Shown one piece after another: positions 48,668 through 57,758 of a DNA stretch of 64,000 nt. A program made the position numbers and the translations under genes. The notes beneath the pieces were generated by a model. That model worked only from the letters and a program-made list of their open reading frames with translations, made no database searches and was not told the origin of the DNA. Source of the DNA: Poseidonocella sedimentorum (lineage in GTDB: Bacteria; Pseudomonadota; Alphaproteobacteria; Rhodobacterales; Rhodobacteraceae); NCBI RefSeq assembly GCF_900116005.1, contig NZ_FOYI01000001.1, forward strand, positions 62,001-126,000. The letters are read 5' to 3'. The stretch's first letter is position 1; each line of letters opens with the position of its first letter.

Positions 48668-50323
48668 ATGACATTGAATCTCTCGGTTCCGGGTCAGGAA
48701 GAGCTCAAACCACGCATCACCGTTTTCGGCGTTGGTGGCGCCGGGGGCAATGCGGTCAACAACATGATCCAGAAGGAGCTTGGCGGCGTCGATTTCGTAA
48801 CCGCCAACACCGATGCGCAGGCGCTTCAGCAGTCGTTCTCGCCGTCCAAGGTGCAGCTCGGGGTCAAGGTGACCGAAGGGCTCGGCGCGGGCGCGCGGCC
48901 CTCGGTTGGCGCCGCCGCCGCCGAGGAGAGCATCGAGCAGATCGTTGACTACCTCGCGGGTGCGCACATGTGCTTCATCACCGCCGGCATGGGCGGCGGC
49001 ACGGGCACCGGCGCGGCCCCGATCATCGCCCAGGCGGCGCGCGAGCTCGGCGTTCTGACCGTCGGGGTCGTCACCAAGCCGTTCCAGTTCGAGGGCATCA
49101 AGCGGATGCGTCAGGCCGAAGAGGGCGTCGAAGCGCTCCAGAAGGTCGTCGATACGCTGATCATCATTCCCAACCAGAACCTCTTCCGGTTGGCGAACGA
49201 GAAAACCACCTTTACCGAAGCCTTCTCCATGGCCGATGACGTGCTCTACCAGGGCGTCAAGGGGGTGACCGATCTGATGGTCCGCCCGGGCCTCATCAAC
49301 CTCGATTTCGCCGACGTGCGCGCGGTGATGGACGAGATGGGCAAGGCGATGATGGGCACGGGCGAGGCGTCCGGCGAAGATCGCGCGATCCAGGCCGCCG
49401 AGAAGGCGATCGCCAACCCGCTGCTCGACGAGATCAGCCTCCGCGGCGCGAAGGGTGTTCTCATCAACATCACCGGCAGCCATGACCTCACGCTCTTCGA
49501 GCTCGATGAAGCGGCCAACCGCATTCGCGAAGAGGTGGACCCGGACGCCAACATCATCGTCGGCTCGACGCTCGACACCGACATGGAAGGCAGCATGCGC
49601 GTTTCGGTCGTCGCGACCGGGATCGACGCGAGCGAGGACGCAGGCGAAATGCCGGTCGCCCGGCGCAGCCTGCGCGAGCCGCTCAAGCCGACCGTCATGG
49701 CCGAAGAGACCCCCGAAGAGGTCGCCCCGGCTGCTGCTGTCGCCGCGACGGCGGGCCCTGCGGTTGCCGCCAGCATGGACACCGAGCCTTCGCTCTTCGA
49801 AGGGTTCGATCCTTCGCCCGAAGTGATCGAGACGCCGGCATTCGCCGGAGACGACCTCCCCCCGCCGGCCTATCAGCCGCAGGTGGCGAGCTTCCCGTCC
49901 GGGGCTGCCGCGCAGCCCGAACAGGCGGCACATGCCGCGCCGGGGACTCCCTCCGAGGCGACGCTCGCCCGGTTGCGCGCCGCGGTGCAACACGTGCCCG
50001 ACGGGGCGCCCGCGCAGGGTCACGCCCCGGCCGCGCAGGGGCATGGCTACGGTGCCCCCCAGCAGCATCAGCCGCAACCCTACGCCCAGCCGCAGGCCGA
50101 GCAGCCGCCGCGCGCCGTCCCAGATGCCGCCGAGAAAAGCCGTTTCGGCATCAACTCGCTCATCAACCGGATGACCGGCCACAACGAGCCCCGCGAGACC
50201 GATGGGGCCCTGCGCCAGCCGCGACAGCAACCGCCCGTGCGCGGCTATCAGGAAGACCCGGCGCTCGAAGCCGGGGACGAAAAGATCGAAATCCCCGCCT
50301 TCCTGCGCCGTCAGGCCAACTGA
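48668..50323 (+). CDS. ftsZ: Cell division protein FtsZ
   Basis: The 551-aa tubulin-like GTPase that forms the Z-ring. GTP-site motifs [15 protein letters not shown] and the tubulin signature [17 protein letters not shown]. The globular domain ends near residue 320; a long Pro/Ala/Gln-rich linker (about 320-530) leads to the conserved C-terminal peptide [12 protein letters not shown] that binds FtsA. The long linker is usual in alphaproteobacteria. A T-rich terminator follows. Confidence 0.98.
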   Translation: MTLNLSVPGQEELKPRITVFGVGGAGGNAVNNMIQKELGGVDFVTANTDAQALQQSFSPSKVQLGVKVTEGLGAGARPSVGAAAAEESIEQIVDYLAGAHMCFITAGMGGGTGTGAAPIIAQAARELGVLTVGVVTKPFQFEGIKRMRQAEEGVEALQKVVDTLIIIPNQNLFRLANEKTTFTEAFSMADDVLYQGVKGVTDLMVRPGLINLDFADVRAVMDEMGKAMMGTGEASGEDRAIQAAEKAIANPLLDEISLRGAKGVLINITGSHDLTLFELDEAANRIREEVDPDANIIVGSTLDTDMEGSMRVSVVATGIDASEDAGEMPVARRSLREPLKPTVMAEETPEEVAPAAAVAATAGPAVAASMDTEPSLFEGFDPSPEVIETPAFAGDDLPPPAYQPQVASFPSGAAAQPEQAAHAAPGTPSEATLARLRAAVQHVPDGAPAQGHAPAAQGHGYGAPQQHQPQPYAQPQAEQPPRAVPDAAEKSRFGINSLINRMTGHNEPRETDGALRQPRQQPPVRGYQEDPALEAGDEKIEIPAFLRRQAN

Positions 50324-50349
50324 CGCCGGGAATTGCACAATAAACAGGC

Positions 50350-50378
50350 AAGGCCGCTCCCCCGGGGCGGCCTTTTTC
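50350..50378 (+). terminator. Rho-independent terminator after ftsZ
   Basis: Stem AAGGCCGC / GCGGCCTT with a C/G-rich loop, followed by TTTTT. 27 nt after the stop. Confidence 0.88.
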
Positions 50379-50563
50379 GTTCCAGTTGTCTGTAAACCGG
50401 CAAAAACCTGTGGATCGGCGCGCGCCCGCCCCGCGATGTTGCAAACCGTAGCAAAGATTGAGTTGAGCCTTCTGGTGGGCTTGCTTATCGACAACATGAA
50501 CGGGCGCCAGAAACGCGTATCGCTTGCCCGTTGCCGTAGAAGAGTAACAGTTTGAGGCCAGTC

Positions 50564-51484
50564 TTGCAGACGACGCTGAGATCACCGGTGACTTTCAAGG
50601 GACAGGGGCTCCATTCGGGGCGGCCTGCGATCCTGACGTTGCACCCGGCGCCTGCCAACCACGGGGTGCAGTTCCTGCGCCGGGATGTGGCGTTGGGCAT
50701 CGGCGCTGTGCCTGCGCGGTTCGACGCGGTGAACCAGTCCCCGCTCTGCACCCGGCTTCAGAATACCCATGGCGTCAGCGTTTCGACCGTCGAACACCTG
50801 ATGGCCGCGCTGGCGGGCTGCGGGGTGCACAACGTGCGTGCCGAGCTTGACGGGCCTGAGATCCCGATCCTCGACGGCAGCGCCGCGCCTTTCGTGCGCG
50901 GGATCTTCAAGGCCGGGATCAAGCCGCTCAATGCCGAGCTGCGCGCGATCCGCGTGCTCCGCCCGGTCAGTGTTGCCCGCGGGGAGGCCACGGCCGCGCT
51001 CGCGCCGCATGACCGGATGCACATCGATTTCCATATCGACTTCGACGACGCCGCCATCGGCACCCAGGAGCGCAGCCTGTCGCTCGCCAACGGCGCCTTT
51101 GCCCGCGTCCTCTCCGACAGCCGGACCTTCTGCCGTCAGGCGGAGGTCGAGGCGATGCGGGAGCAGGGGCTCGCCCTTGGCGGGACCTATGAGAACGCCG
51201 TGGTGGTCGATGGGGACAAGGTCCTGAGCCCCGGTGGGTTGCGCCATGACGACGAGGCGGTGCGCCACAAGATGCTCGACGCGCTCGGCGATCTGGCGCT
51301 TGCCGGCCTGCCCATCCTCGGGCGCTACACCGGCTACCGCGCGGGCCATGCGCTGACCAACGACCTGTTGCGCGCGCTCTTTGCGGATCCGGCGAATTTC
51401 GAGATCGTGACCTGCGATGTCGAGACCGCCTCGCGCCTGCCCGGCTCCGGGCTGCACCTGAGTGATATCCCGCAGGTCGCCTGA
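50564..51484 (+). CDS. lpxC: UDP-3-O-acyl-N-acetylglucosamine deacetylase
   Basis: The zinc-dependent committed step of lipid A synthesis; cytosolic. 306 aa. Zinc and catalytic motifs STVEHLMAALAG, LDGSAAPFV and HKMLDALGDLALAG. The start is TTG 50564 (MQTTLRSPVTF after translation), 6 nt after GAGG and matching family N-termini; TTG 50552 is an alternative. It has its own leader after the ftsZ terminator. Confidence 0.95.
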   Translation: MQTTLRSPVTFKGQGLHSGRPAILTLHPAPANHGVQFLRRDVALGIGAVPARFDAVNQSPLCTRLQNTHGVSVSTVEHLMAALAGCGVHNVRAELDGPEIPILDGSAAPFVRGIFKAGIKPLNAELRAIRVLRPVSVARGEATAALAPHDRMHIDFHIDFDDAAIGTQERSLSLANGAFARVLSDSRTFCRQAEVEAMREQGLALGGTYENAVVVDGDKVLSPGGLRHDDEAVRHKMLDALGDLALAGLPILGRYTGYRAGHALTNDLLRALFADPANFEIVTCDVETASRLPGSGLHLSDIPQVA

Positions 51485-51642
51485 CCCACACCGCCTGACC
51501 TGCACCTCCTGAACGGGCGCCGCTGATCTGCACAACCCGATCCGGCCGCAACCGCCGAAGTCGCGCGCGCTCTTGCCGCCCGCGCGCACCTGTCCTAAGA
51601 CGCCTCTGATCACACGCCCCTGATCCGGCGAAGGAGAGAGAC

Positions 51643-53154
51643 ATGCTTGACCTGAGTTTTGAGTCCCCCAAACCCAAGGTGATCGCGGGCGCGAAACACG
51701 ATTGGGAGCTGGTGATCGGGATGGAAGTCCATGCCCAGGTCGCCTCGAAGGCCAAGCTCTTCTCCGGCGCCTCGACCCGGTTTGGCGCTGAGCCCAACTC
51801 CAACGTCTCCTTTGTTGACGCGGCAATGCCGGGGATGCTGCCGGTGATCAACGAGTTCTGCGTGGCCCAAGCGGTGCGCACCGGGCTCGGGCTCAAGGCC
51901 GAGATCAACCTCTTCAGCGCGTTTGACCGCAAGAACTACTTCTATCCCGATCTGCCGCAGGGCTACCAGATTTCGCAGCTCTACCACCCGATCGTGGGCG
52001 AGGGCGAGGTGATCGTCGACATGGAGCCGGGCGTCGCGCGGCGAGTCCGGATCGAGCGCATCCACCTCGAACAGGACGCGGGCAAATCGATCCATGACAT
52101 GGATCCGGCCATGTCCTTCGTCGATCTCAACCGCACCGGCGTCGCGTTGATGGAGATCGTCTCGCGCCCCGACATTCGCGGCCCGGAAGAGGCAGCGGCC
52201 TATGTGACCAAGCTGCGCCAGATCCTGCGCTATCTCGGGACCTGCGATGGCAACATGCAAAACGGCAACCTGCGGGCGGACGTGAACGTCTCGGTCTGCC
52301 GTCCCGGGCAGTATGAGAAATACCAGGAGACGCAGGATTTCTCGCATCTCGGGACGCGCTGCGAGATCAAGAACATGAACTCCATGCGGTTCATCCAGGC
52401 CGCGATTGACTACGAGGCCAAGCGCCAGATCGCCATTCTCGAAGCGGGCGGCTCGATCGATCAGGAGACGCGGCTCTACGATCCCGACAAGGGCGAGACG
52501 CGCTCGATGCGCTCCAAGGAAGAGGCGCATGATTACCGTTACTTCCCCGATCCCGACCTGCTCCCGCTGGAGATCGAACAGGCTTGGGTCGATGAGATCG
52601 CGGCCTCGCTGCCGGAGCTGCCGGACCAGAAGAAGGCGCGGTTCGTGGCCGATTTCGGCCTCAGCGAATATGACGCTTCGGTTCTGACTGCCGATGTGGT
52701 CTCGGCCGATTACTTCGAGAAGGTCGCCGCGGGGCGCGATGGCAAGATGGCCGCAAACTGGGTCATCAACGAGCTTTTCGGCCGGCTGAAGAAGGAAGGC
52801 CACGAGATCACCGAGAGCCCGGTCAGCCCCGAGCAGCTCGGCGCGATCATCGGCCTCATCCAGAAGGGCGACATTTCGGGCAAGATCGCCAAGGACCTGT
52901 TCGAGATCGTCTACACCGAGGGCGGCAACCCCGAGGAGATCGTCGAGGCGCGCGGCATGAAGCAGGTCACCGACACCGGCGCGATCGAGGCGGCGGTGGA
53001 CGAGGTGATCGCGGCGAACCCGGACCAGGTGGAGAAGGCCAAGGCCAACCCCAAGCTCGCGGGTTGGTTCGTGGGGCAAGTCATGAAGGCGACTGGCGGC
53101 AAGGCCAACCCCAAGGCGGTCAACGCGTTGGTGAGCGCCAAGCTCGGGCTCTGA
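51643..53154 (+). CDS. gatB: Asp-tRNA(Asn)/Glu-tRNA(Gln) amidotransferase subunit B
   Basis: The 503-aa kinase/tRNA-binding subunit of GatCAB, which converts Glu-tRNA(Gln) to Gln-tRNA(Gln). N-terminal [47 protein letters not shown] and the C-terminal YqeY-like tail ([20 protein letters not shown]). AGGAGAGAGAC precedes the ATG. gatA and gatC are elsewhere. Confidence 0.98.
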   Translation: MLDLSFESPKPKVIAGAKHDWELVIGMEVHAQVASKAKLFSGASTRFGAEPNSNVSFVDAAMPGMLPVINEFCVAQAVRTGLGLKAEINLFSAFDRKNYFYPDLPQGYQISQLYHPIVGEGEVIVDMEPGVARRVRIERIHLEQDAGKSIHDMDPAMSFVDLNRTGVALMEIVSRPDIRGPEEAAAYVTKLRQILRYLGTCDGNMQNGNLRADVNVSVCRPGQYEKYQETQDFSHLGTRCEIKNMNSMRFIQAAIDYEAKRQIAILEAGGSIDQETRLYDPDKGETRSMRSKEEAHDYRYFPDPDLLPLEIEQAWVDEIAASLPELPDQKKARFVADFGLSEYDASVLTADVVSADYFEKVAAGRDGKMAANWVINELFGRLKKEGHEITESPVSPEQLGAIIGLIQKGDISGKIAKDLFEIVYTEGGNPEEIVEARGMKQVTDTGAIEAAVDEVIAANPDQVEKAKANPKLAGWFVGQVMKATGGKANPKAVNALVSAKLGL

Positions 53155-53419
53155 AGCCCGGGCCGCGTGGCCCACTTGCGATTCGCGGATCAGGCCTTTC
53201 GAGCGCGGGGATTTCCTTCCGCGCGGGCTGCCTGCAGCGAAGGCCCCTCAAAGCGCTTCGAATTATTTGAACCGGATCAAGGTCTTGGCGCCGGGTCGGG
53301 ATTTCCCGTCTTGCAATAAACTTGACGCGCGGTAACAGGAACGCGTTGGAACCTTACCAGTGTGTAAACGTTACAGCTGTGAGAACCGTAGAGTTTGGCA
53401 GTTGTCAGGGGAGTGAGTT
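53155..53419 (+). other. 265-bp region upstream of the DUF4177 gene
   Basis: Holds a small GGGCC/GGCCC hairpin after gatB, an Fnr-type box (53267-53280) and an A/T-richer stretch to 53410. No gene is seen. Confidence 0.5.
53267..53280 (+). promoter_or_regulatory. Fnr/FnrL-type box
   Basis: TTGAA-CCGG-ATCAA: nine of ten positions match TTGAT-N4-ATCAA. It lies 139 nt before the DUF4177 start. Confidence 0.5.
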
Positions 53420-53818
53420 ATGAAATTTGAGTACAAGGTTGTGGTTGCGCCGGTGCGCGGAACGAAGTCCAAAGGTGTACGCGGAACCGCCGAGCGTTTC
53501 GCGCTGTCCCTCGAAACCCAGATGAACGACTGCGCCGCCGAGGGCTGGGAATACCACCGGACCGAAACACTTCCCGCGCAACGCCGCGGCTGGCTCGGGC
53601 GCCGTCATGTCGAGGAACAGAACCTTTTGGTGTTCCGACGGGCTGTCGAGGAAGCGGCCGCCGAGCCCGCGCTTTCCCATTCCGCGAACATTGCCGCCGC
53701 CGTGTCGAACGGCGCCGCACCTGTCGCGCCCCCGATTGCCGATGATGAGGCCGCGGCCCGTGTCCGCCGCCTGTTCCGGCCCGAGACTGCCAACCCGCCG
53801 ACCGTCGCCGCCGAGTAA
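53420..53818 (+). CDS. DUF4177 domain protein
   Basis: A 132-aa protein. The N-terminal 75 residues (FEYKVVVAPVRG ... LNDCAAEGWEYHRT type: QMNDCAAEGWEYHRTE) match DUF4177, a short alpha/beta fold of unknown function. The C-terminal half is Ala/Pro-rich and ends RRLFRPETANPP. An Fnr-type box lies upstream, so oxygen control is possible. A strong bidirectional terminator follows. Confidence 0.8.
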   Translation: MKFEYKVVVAPVRGTKSKGVRGTAERFALSLETQMNDCAAEGWEYHRTETLPAQRRGWLGRRHVEEQNLLVFRRAVEEAAAEPALSHSANIAAAVSNGAAPVAPPIADDEAAARVRRLFRPETANPPTVAAE

Positions 53819-53877
53819 GCGCTCGGGCGTTGCGGGCGTCGCCCCCCGCGAGCTAGCGACCATCGACCAAAATAAGA

Positions 53878-53903
53878 CGGCCTCCCGAGAACTCGGGAGG
53901 CCG
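53878..53903. terminator. Bidirectional terminator between DUF4177 and VPLPA-CTERM genes
   Basis: A 12-bp perfect stem CGGCCTCCCGAG / CTCGGGAGGCCG, with AAAATAAGA on one side and CTTCGTTTT on the other. Convergent genes flank it. Confidence 0.88.
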
Positions 53904-53926
53904 CTTCGTTTTCAGGAGAGCTTGGC

Positions 53927-54451
53927 TCAGGCCGCTTTGCGGCGCCGTGCTGCGATGCCGAGACCGCCAAGCGCCACGCCGAGCAAGGGCAGGGCGGCCG
54001 GAAGCGGCACGGGCGCGGGCGCGATGATGAAGTCCAGATCCGGACCAACGCTGTCGGTGCCGTAGGCGTCGCCGAAGACGAAGCTCAGCTTGGTGCTTTC
54101 ACCGGCGGAGAGCGACTGATCAAACTTCAGCTTCGCCAGTTCGCCTTGCGCGACGAAGACCTGTTCGGAGCCGAAGCTCACGGTGACCCCGCCGAGAAAA
54201 CCGGCCGTCACATCGTGTTGGTTCACGGTCACGGTCGCCATTACAGAGGACGCCAGGGCCGACGCGTTTTCAAAGGTGAATTCGTAGCTTCCGGCGCCGT
54301 CACCGTTGTCGAAGCCGGACTGGAAATCATAGGCGGTGCCGGAAATGTCATAGGTGCCGCCGGGTGCGGCGGTGCCGTTGATCGTGGCCGCGTTTGCCGC
54401 GAGGGGCAGGGTGGCGACGGTGGCTGCAGCGAGGATGGAACGAATTTGCAT
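53927..54451 (-). CDS. VPLPA-CTERM sorting-domain exported protein
   Basis: A 174-aa protein with a signal peptide (MQIRSILAAATVATLPLAAN), a beta-rich mature domain and a C-terminal sorting tail: PVPLPAALPLLGVALGGLG then RRRKAA. This is the VPLPA variant of the PEP-CTERM signal, which is recognised by an exosortase for surface anchoring or release. AAGGGAAG precedes ATG 54451. Such proteins often relate to exopolysaccharide or biofilm matrix; the exosortase is not in this window. Confidence 0.88.
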   Translation of the reverse strand: MQIRSILAAATVATLPLAANAATINGTAAPGGTYDISGTAYDFQSGFDNGDGAGSYEFTFENASALASSVMATVTVNQHDVTAGFLGGVTVSFGSEQVFVAQGELAKLKFDQSLSAGESTKLSFVFGDAYGTDSVGPDLDFIIAPAPVPLPAALPLLGVALGGLGIAARRRKAA

Positions 54452-54530
54452 GGTAACTTCCCTTGTCTTGATTGACGCGCAACATGCGCGCACCGACCCA
54501 GTGCATCGGGAGGGCAAAGGTTCCGGAAAA

Positions 54531-54546
54531 GTTAAGAGATGTTAAC
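54531..54546 (+). repeat. GTTAA direct repeat upstream of the VPLPA-CTERM gene
   Basis: GTTAAGAGAT-GTTAAC: two GTTAA units 10 bp apart, one helical turn. On the minus strand this reads TTAAC-N5-TTAAC. One base shorter than a CtrA full site. Confidence 0.35.
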
Positions 54547-54582
54547 CTGACGTTGAGTAAACCGGGTGCGGGGGCGCTTTGC

Positions 54583-54840
54583 TCAGGCCCCGATATCGAG
54601 CGAGAGCGCGTGGATCCGCGTGAGGATCTCCTGCCCGAGCGCCGCATGGACCGCGCGGTGCCGCGCGATGCGCGACTGGCCGGCGAAGGCAGGTGCGCGG
54701 ATGGTGACGTTGAAGTGGCTCTCGCCCCCCTCGCGGAAGCCCGCATGGCCGCGGTGGCTTTCGCTGTCATCTTCGACGTCGAGCACGGTCGGCGCAAACG
54801 CATCGGTCAGCCTTGCGCGGATTTCTTCTGTCAACGACAT
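54583..54840 (-). CDS. BolA family protein
   Basis: An 85-aa protein with the BolA fold: N-terminal helix SLTEEIRARLTDAF, DDSESHRGH with the invariant His, GGESHFNVTI, and FAGQSRIARHRAVHAAL. BolA proteins partner with monothiol glutaredoxins in Fe-S and iron homeostasis. Divergent from the J-domain gene. Confidence 0.93.
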   Translation of the reverse strand: MSLTEEIRARLTDAFAPTVLDVEDDSESHRGHAGFREGGESHFNVTIRAPAFAGQSRIARHRAVHAALGQEILTRIHALSLDIGA

Positions 54841-54914
54841 TTTTAGACCGTTCCCTCTTCAATCTCTGCGCGCATCGTCTAGAGTATATCGCCTGAGTCG
54901 AAAAGGTGAGGCCC

Positions 54915-55538
54915 ATGAGCGAGAACGATCCCTTCGGTTTCAATATGTCGGTCAAGGCGGCCAAGAAGAAAACCAGCCGCGGCCGCCGGGGCATGTCCGG
55001 AGCACAGGAAACATCAACGCGCGTTTGCGAAAAACCGGGCTGCGAGGCGCCGGGAAAGTATCGCGCGCCCAAGGCGCCCGACGTTCTCGATGATTTCTAC
55101 TGGTTCTGTCAGGAACACGTGCGCGAGTACAATCTGAAATGGAATTTCTTTGACGGCACGACCGAGGCCGAGCTCAACGCGCAGATGTCCAAGGACCGGG
55201 TCTGGGAGCGCCAGACCAAGGAATGGGGCAACCCCGAAGCGCGGGCCTGGGCGCGGCTCGGGATCGAGGATCCGCATCAGGTGCTCGGCGACAACAGCAC
55301 GCAAAACCCCGGCCGGCGCACCGGCGGCAAACGGCTTCCGCCCACCGAGCGGCGCGCGATCGACATCCTCGAAGCCAACGAGAACATGACGAAGACCGAG
55401 GTCCGCAAGGCCTACAAGAAGCTCATCAAGGTGCTGCACCCGGACATGAACGGCGGCGATCGGAGCCAGGAAGAACAGCTTCAGGAGGTGGTCTGGGCCT
55501 GGGATCAGATCAAGGAGAGCCGCAACTTCCGTGATTGA
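54915..55538 (+). CDS. J-domain protein
   Basis: A 207-aa protein with a C-terminal J domain (residues about 150-205; KAYKKLIKVLHPDMNGGDR with the HPD motif that stimulates DnaK). The N-terminal part has a Cys/His motif (CEKPGCEAPGKY ... FCQEH) that may bind zinc, and WNFFDG. GTG 54906 is an alternative start; AAGGTGAGG favours ATG 54915. bolA-J domain-cobS is a recurring neighbourhood in Rhodobacterales, here split by later genes. Confidence 0.9.
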   Translation: MSENDPFGFNMSVKAAKKKTSRGRRGMSGAQETSTRVCEKPGCEAPGKYRAPKAPDVLDDFYWFCQEHVREYNLKWNFFDGTTEAELNAQMSKDRVWERQTKEWGNPEARAWARLGIEDPHQVLGDNSTQNPGRRTGGKRLPPTERRAIDILEANENMTKTEVRKAYKKLIKVLHPDMNGGDRSQEEQLQEVVWAWDQIKESRNFRD

Positions 55539-55589
55539 GTGCTGCTAGGGCAATAAATTGGGCGAAAACCGGCTCTTGCGATCTCCGCG

Positions 55590-55604
55590 TTAAGGTGTTG
55601 TTAA
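55590..55604 (+). promoter_or_regulatory. CtrA-type box upstream of the response regulator gene
   Basis: TTAA-GGTGTTG-TTAA, an exact TTAA-N7-TTAA match, 48 nt before the ATG. The base after it is G where the full consensus has C. Confidence 0.5.
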
Positions 55605-55652
55605 GGCTTGGGGCGCAGGTTTATTCAAAGTTAACGGTACTGGTGACGTCTC

Positions 55653-56051
55653 ATGGACTGTTTGATTGTCGAGGATGACAACGATCTCGCCCTGACCTTC
55701 GAGGCCTGCCTTGTGGATCAGGGACACAGTGCGGCGGTGGCGCAGACGGTCGAGGAAGCCCTGATTGGCCTGCGCGATTTCAAATATGATCTTCTCCTGC
55801 TGGATTACGGCCTGCGCGATGACACCACGGAGGCCGTGGTGGATTATGCGGTCACCCGCTGCCCGCACATGAAAACCATGCTCATTACCGGATCTGGCGT
55901 CTTTCCCAACGGTGAGGCGCAGCGCTATTTTCCCGGGCTTGACTGGATCCTGCGCAAACCTGTGCCCCTTGCCGATCTGCTTGCTTTCGTCGACCACGCC
56001 GAGATGAGCCTGAGCAGAGACACAGGCCAACGCCGCGTACACGCTTTGTGA
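55653..56051 (+). CDS. Single-domain response regulator
   Basis: A 132-aa receiver domain with no output domain. Acidic pocket VEDDND near residues 6-11, phospho-acceptor Asp in LLLLDYGL near residue 50, TG in LITGSG and Lys in LRKPVP. It overlaps the histidine kinase gene as GTGA and is its likely partner. As a stand-alone receiver it would act by protein contact or as a phosphate sink. Confidence 0.9.
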   Translation: MDCLIVEDDNDLALTFEACLVDQGHSAAVAQTVEEALIGLRDFKYDLLLLDYGLRDDTTEAVVDYAVTRCPHMKTMLITGSGVFPNGEAQRYFPGLDWILRKPVPLADLLAFVDHAEMSLSRDTGQRRVHAL

Positions 56052-57739
56052 CCCAGACGGACCGGCCGGACGGCATGACACGGCTGATCCGCGTCGGTGC
56101 AGTGGCGCTTCTGGGGGGCATTGTCGCCTGGATCTGCGGGCTTGCGGTGCACGAGCGGCTAGAGATGCGGCAGATGCGCCGCGATGCGGCTGTGCTTGCC
56201 GACAGTTTTGCCCATGATCTGACCCGCCGGCTGGATGTTTTGAGCGTCGCGGCGCGCGGCTGGACCCGCGATCCCGCGCTGGACCTGATCATCTTTCAAG
56301 AGCGCGCGAGCGCGATGCGGTTCCTGATCTCCGATATCGAAGGGCTCGCGCGGGTCGACAGCGCAGGCAAGATCGTCGCGTCGATCCCCAAGGAGACCTT
56401 CGACCCCCAAACCGACGTCCGCGAGATCTCAGGCCTTTCGGAGGCCAGGCTGAGCGCGATCGAGAGCCGGGGCGTGCCCGACATCGCGCCGCGCATCGCC
56501 CCCCCGGCGGGCGGGGAGACGCAGGGCCACAGCTGGATCCTGCACCTCCCGGTGATCAGCGATCGACAGGTGCTCGGCAGCATGTTGATCCAGATTTCGC
56601 TCGACGATGTGTTCCACGCCCATCTCGAAAGCCCGGGGCCGCGCGCCATCGAAGAGCGCTACAGGATCTCGGCCACCCTCAATGCCAAGCCCGTGAGTGC
56701 GGGCCCGGCGGTGACGCCGGAGGGGCTTCATGCGGTGGGGGAGGCGGCGCTTCTGGGCCATGCGCTTGAGGTCACGCTCCAACCGGGGCGCGAGGTGTTC
56801 AGTCTCGTCGCACCGGCGCTCATCCTGCTGTTTGCGGTCGTCGCATCCGTACTGACCGCGTTGTGCGGGCTTCTGTGGGCCCAGCGGCGGGATACGCAGG
56901 ACGCCAAGGCGCAGCTTTTCGACGCGCTCAACCGGATCGCGTCGCTCAGCGTTGCGCTCAAGGCGGCAAACCTTGCCGGGGAGCGGTCGGAGTCTGAATC
57001 GGGGCAGTTGCGCGACGAGGCGGACAGGCTTCTTTCCACCGTGAGCCATGAGGTCCGCACCCCGCTCAACGCGATCATGGGCATGTTCGAGCTCATCGTC
57101 TCCCAGGCCAAGACCGACAACGTGCGGCGCAAGGCGCGCACCGGGCTCAGCGCGGCGCAACGGCTGCACCGGCTGATGAGCAACCTGCTTGAACATACCA
57201 AGATCCGCGGCGGACGGCTTGAGGTGATGCGCATGTACATGCCAACCGGGCTGCTGTCGCGCAGCTGGGCCAATACTTTGGAAGGGCTGATCAGTCACGC
57301 CAGGCATGATGTTGTGGCCGAGGTCACGGTCGCGGACGATCTGCCCGACCGGGTCTACGTCGATCGCGAGCGGGTGGAGCAGATCGTCGTCAACCTGCTC
57401 GACAATGCGGTGAAGGCGACGACGGAGGGCAAGGTGCAGGTCGACATGCGGCGCGACGGGCCGAAGGGTGAGAACCTCGTGATCACCGTAACCGACACCG
57501 GCCCCGGCATTCCGGCCGATTTCATCGACAGCATCTTCTTGCCCTTCGTCTATCAGGAGGCGAACCCCAAGGCCGCCGCTTCGGGGCTCGGCCTTGCGAT
57601 CAGCCGCGATCTCGCGCGGGCGATGGAAGGAAGCCTCACGGCCGAGAACCTGCCCGAAGGGGGCGCGCGCTTCACCCTGATCCTGCGCGATGCGGCTGGG
57701 GCGAGCGGCCGCGACGACCGGCTCCGCCACAGCGCCTGA
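56048..57739 (+). CDS. Membrane-bound sensor histidine kinase
   Basis: A 563-aa kinase. Two transmembrane helices (VGAVALLGGIVAWICGLAV, near residue 20; VAPALILLFAVVASVLTAL, near residue 255) flank a periplasmic sensor domain of about 220 residues. The H-box is STVSHEVRTPLNAIMG; N-box NLLDNAVKA; G1 DTGPGIP; G2 GLGLAIS. The start is GTG 56048, overlapping the response regulator. The ligand is unknown. Confidence 0.92.
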   Translation: MTQTDRPDGMTRLIRVGAVALLGGIVAWICGLAVHERLEMRQMRRDAAVLADSFAHDLTRRLDVLSVAARGWTRDPALDLIIFQERASAMRFLISDIEGLARVDSAGKIVASIPKETFDPQTDVREISGLSEARLSAIESRGVPDIAPRIAPPAGGETQGHSWILHLPVISDRQVLGSMLIQISLDDVFHAHLESPGPRAIEERYRISATLNAKPVSAGPAVTPEGLHAVGEAALLGHALEVTLQPGREVFSLVAPALILLFAVVASVLTALCGLLWAQRRDTQDAKAQLFDALNRIASLSVALKAANLAGERSESESGQLRDEADRLLSTVSHEVRTPLNAIMGMFELIVSQAKTDNVRRKARTGLSAAQRLHRLMSNLLEHTKIRGGRLEVMRMYMPTGLLSRSWANTLEGLISHARHDVVAEVTVADDLPDRVYVDRERVEQIVVNLLDNAVKATTEGKVQVDMRRDGPKGENLVITVTDTGPGIPADFIDSIFLPFVYQEANPKAAASGLGLAISRDLARAMEGSLTAENLPEGGARFTLILRDAAGASGRDDRLRHSA

Positions 57740-57758
57740 GAGCAGGCGCGCGCAGCCG

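Noticed and set aside
48228-48674. A 148-codon minus-strand frame over the ftsZ leader
   Set aside because: Composition is not protein-like, it covers the expected ftsZ promoter and has no recognised motif.
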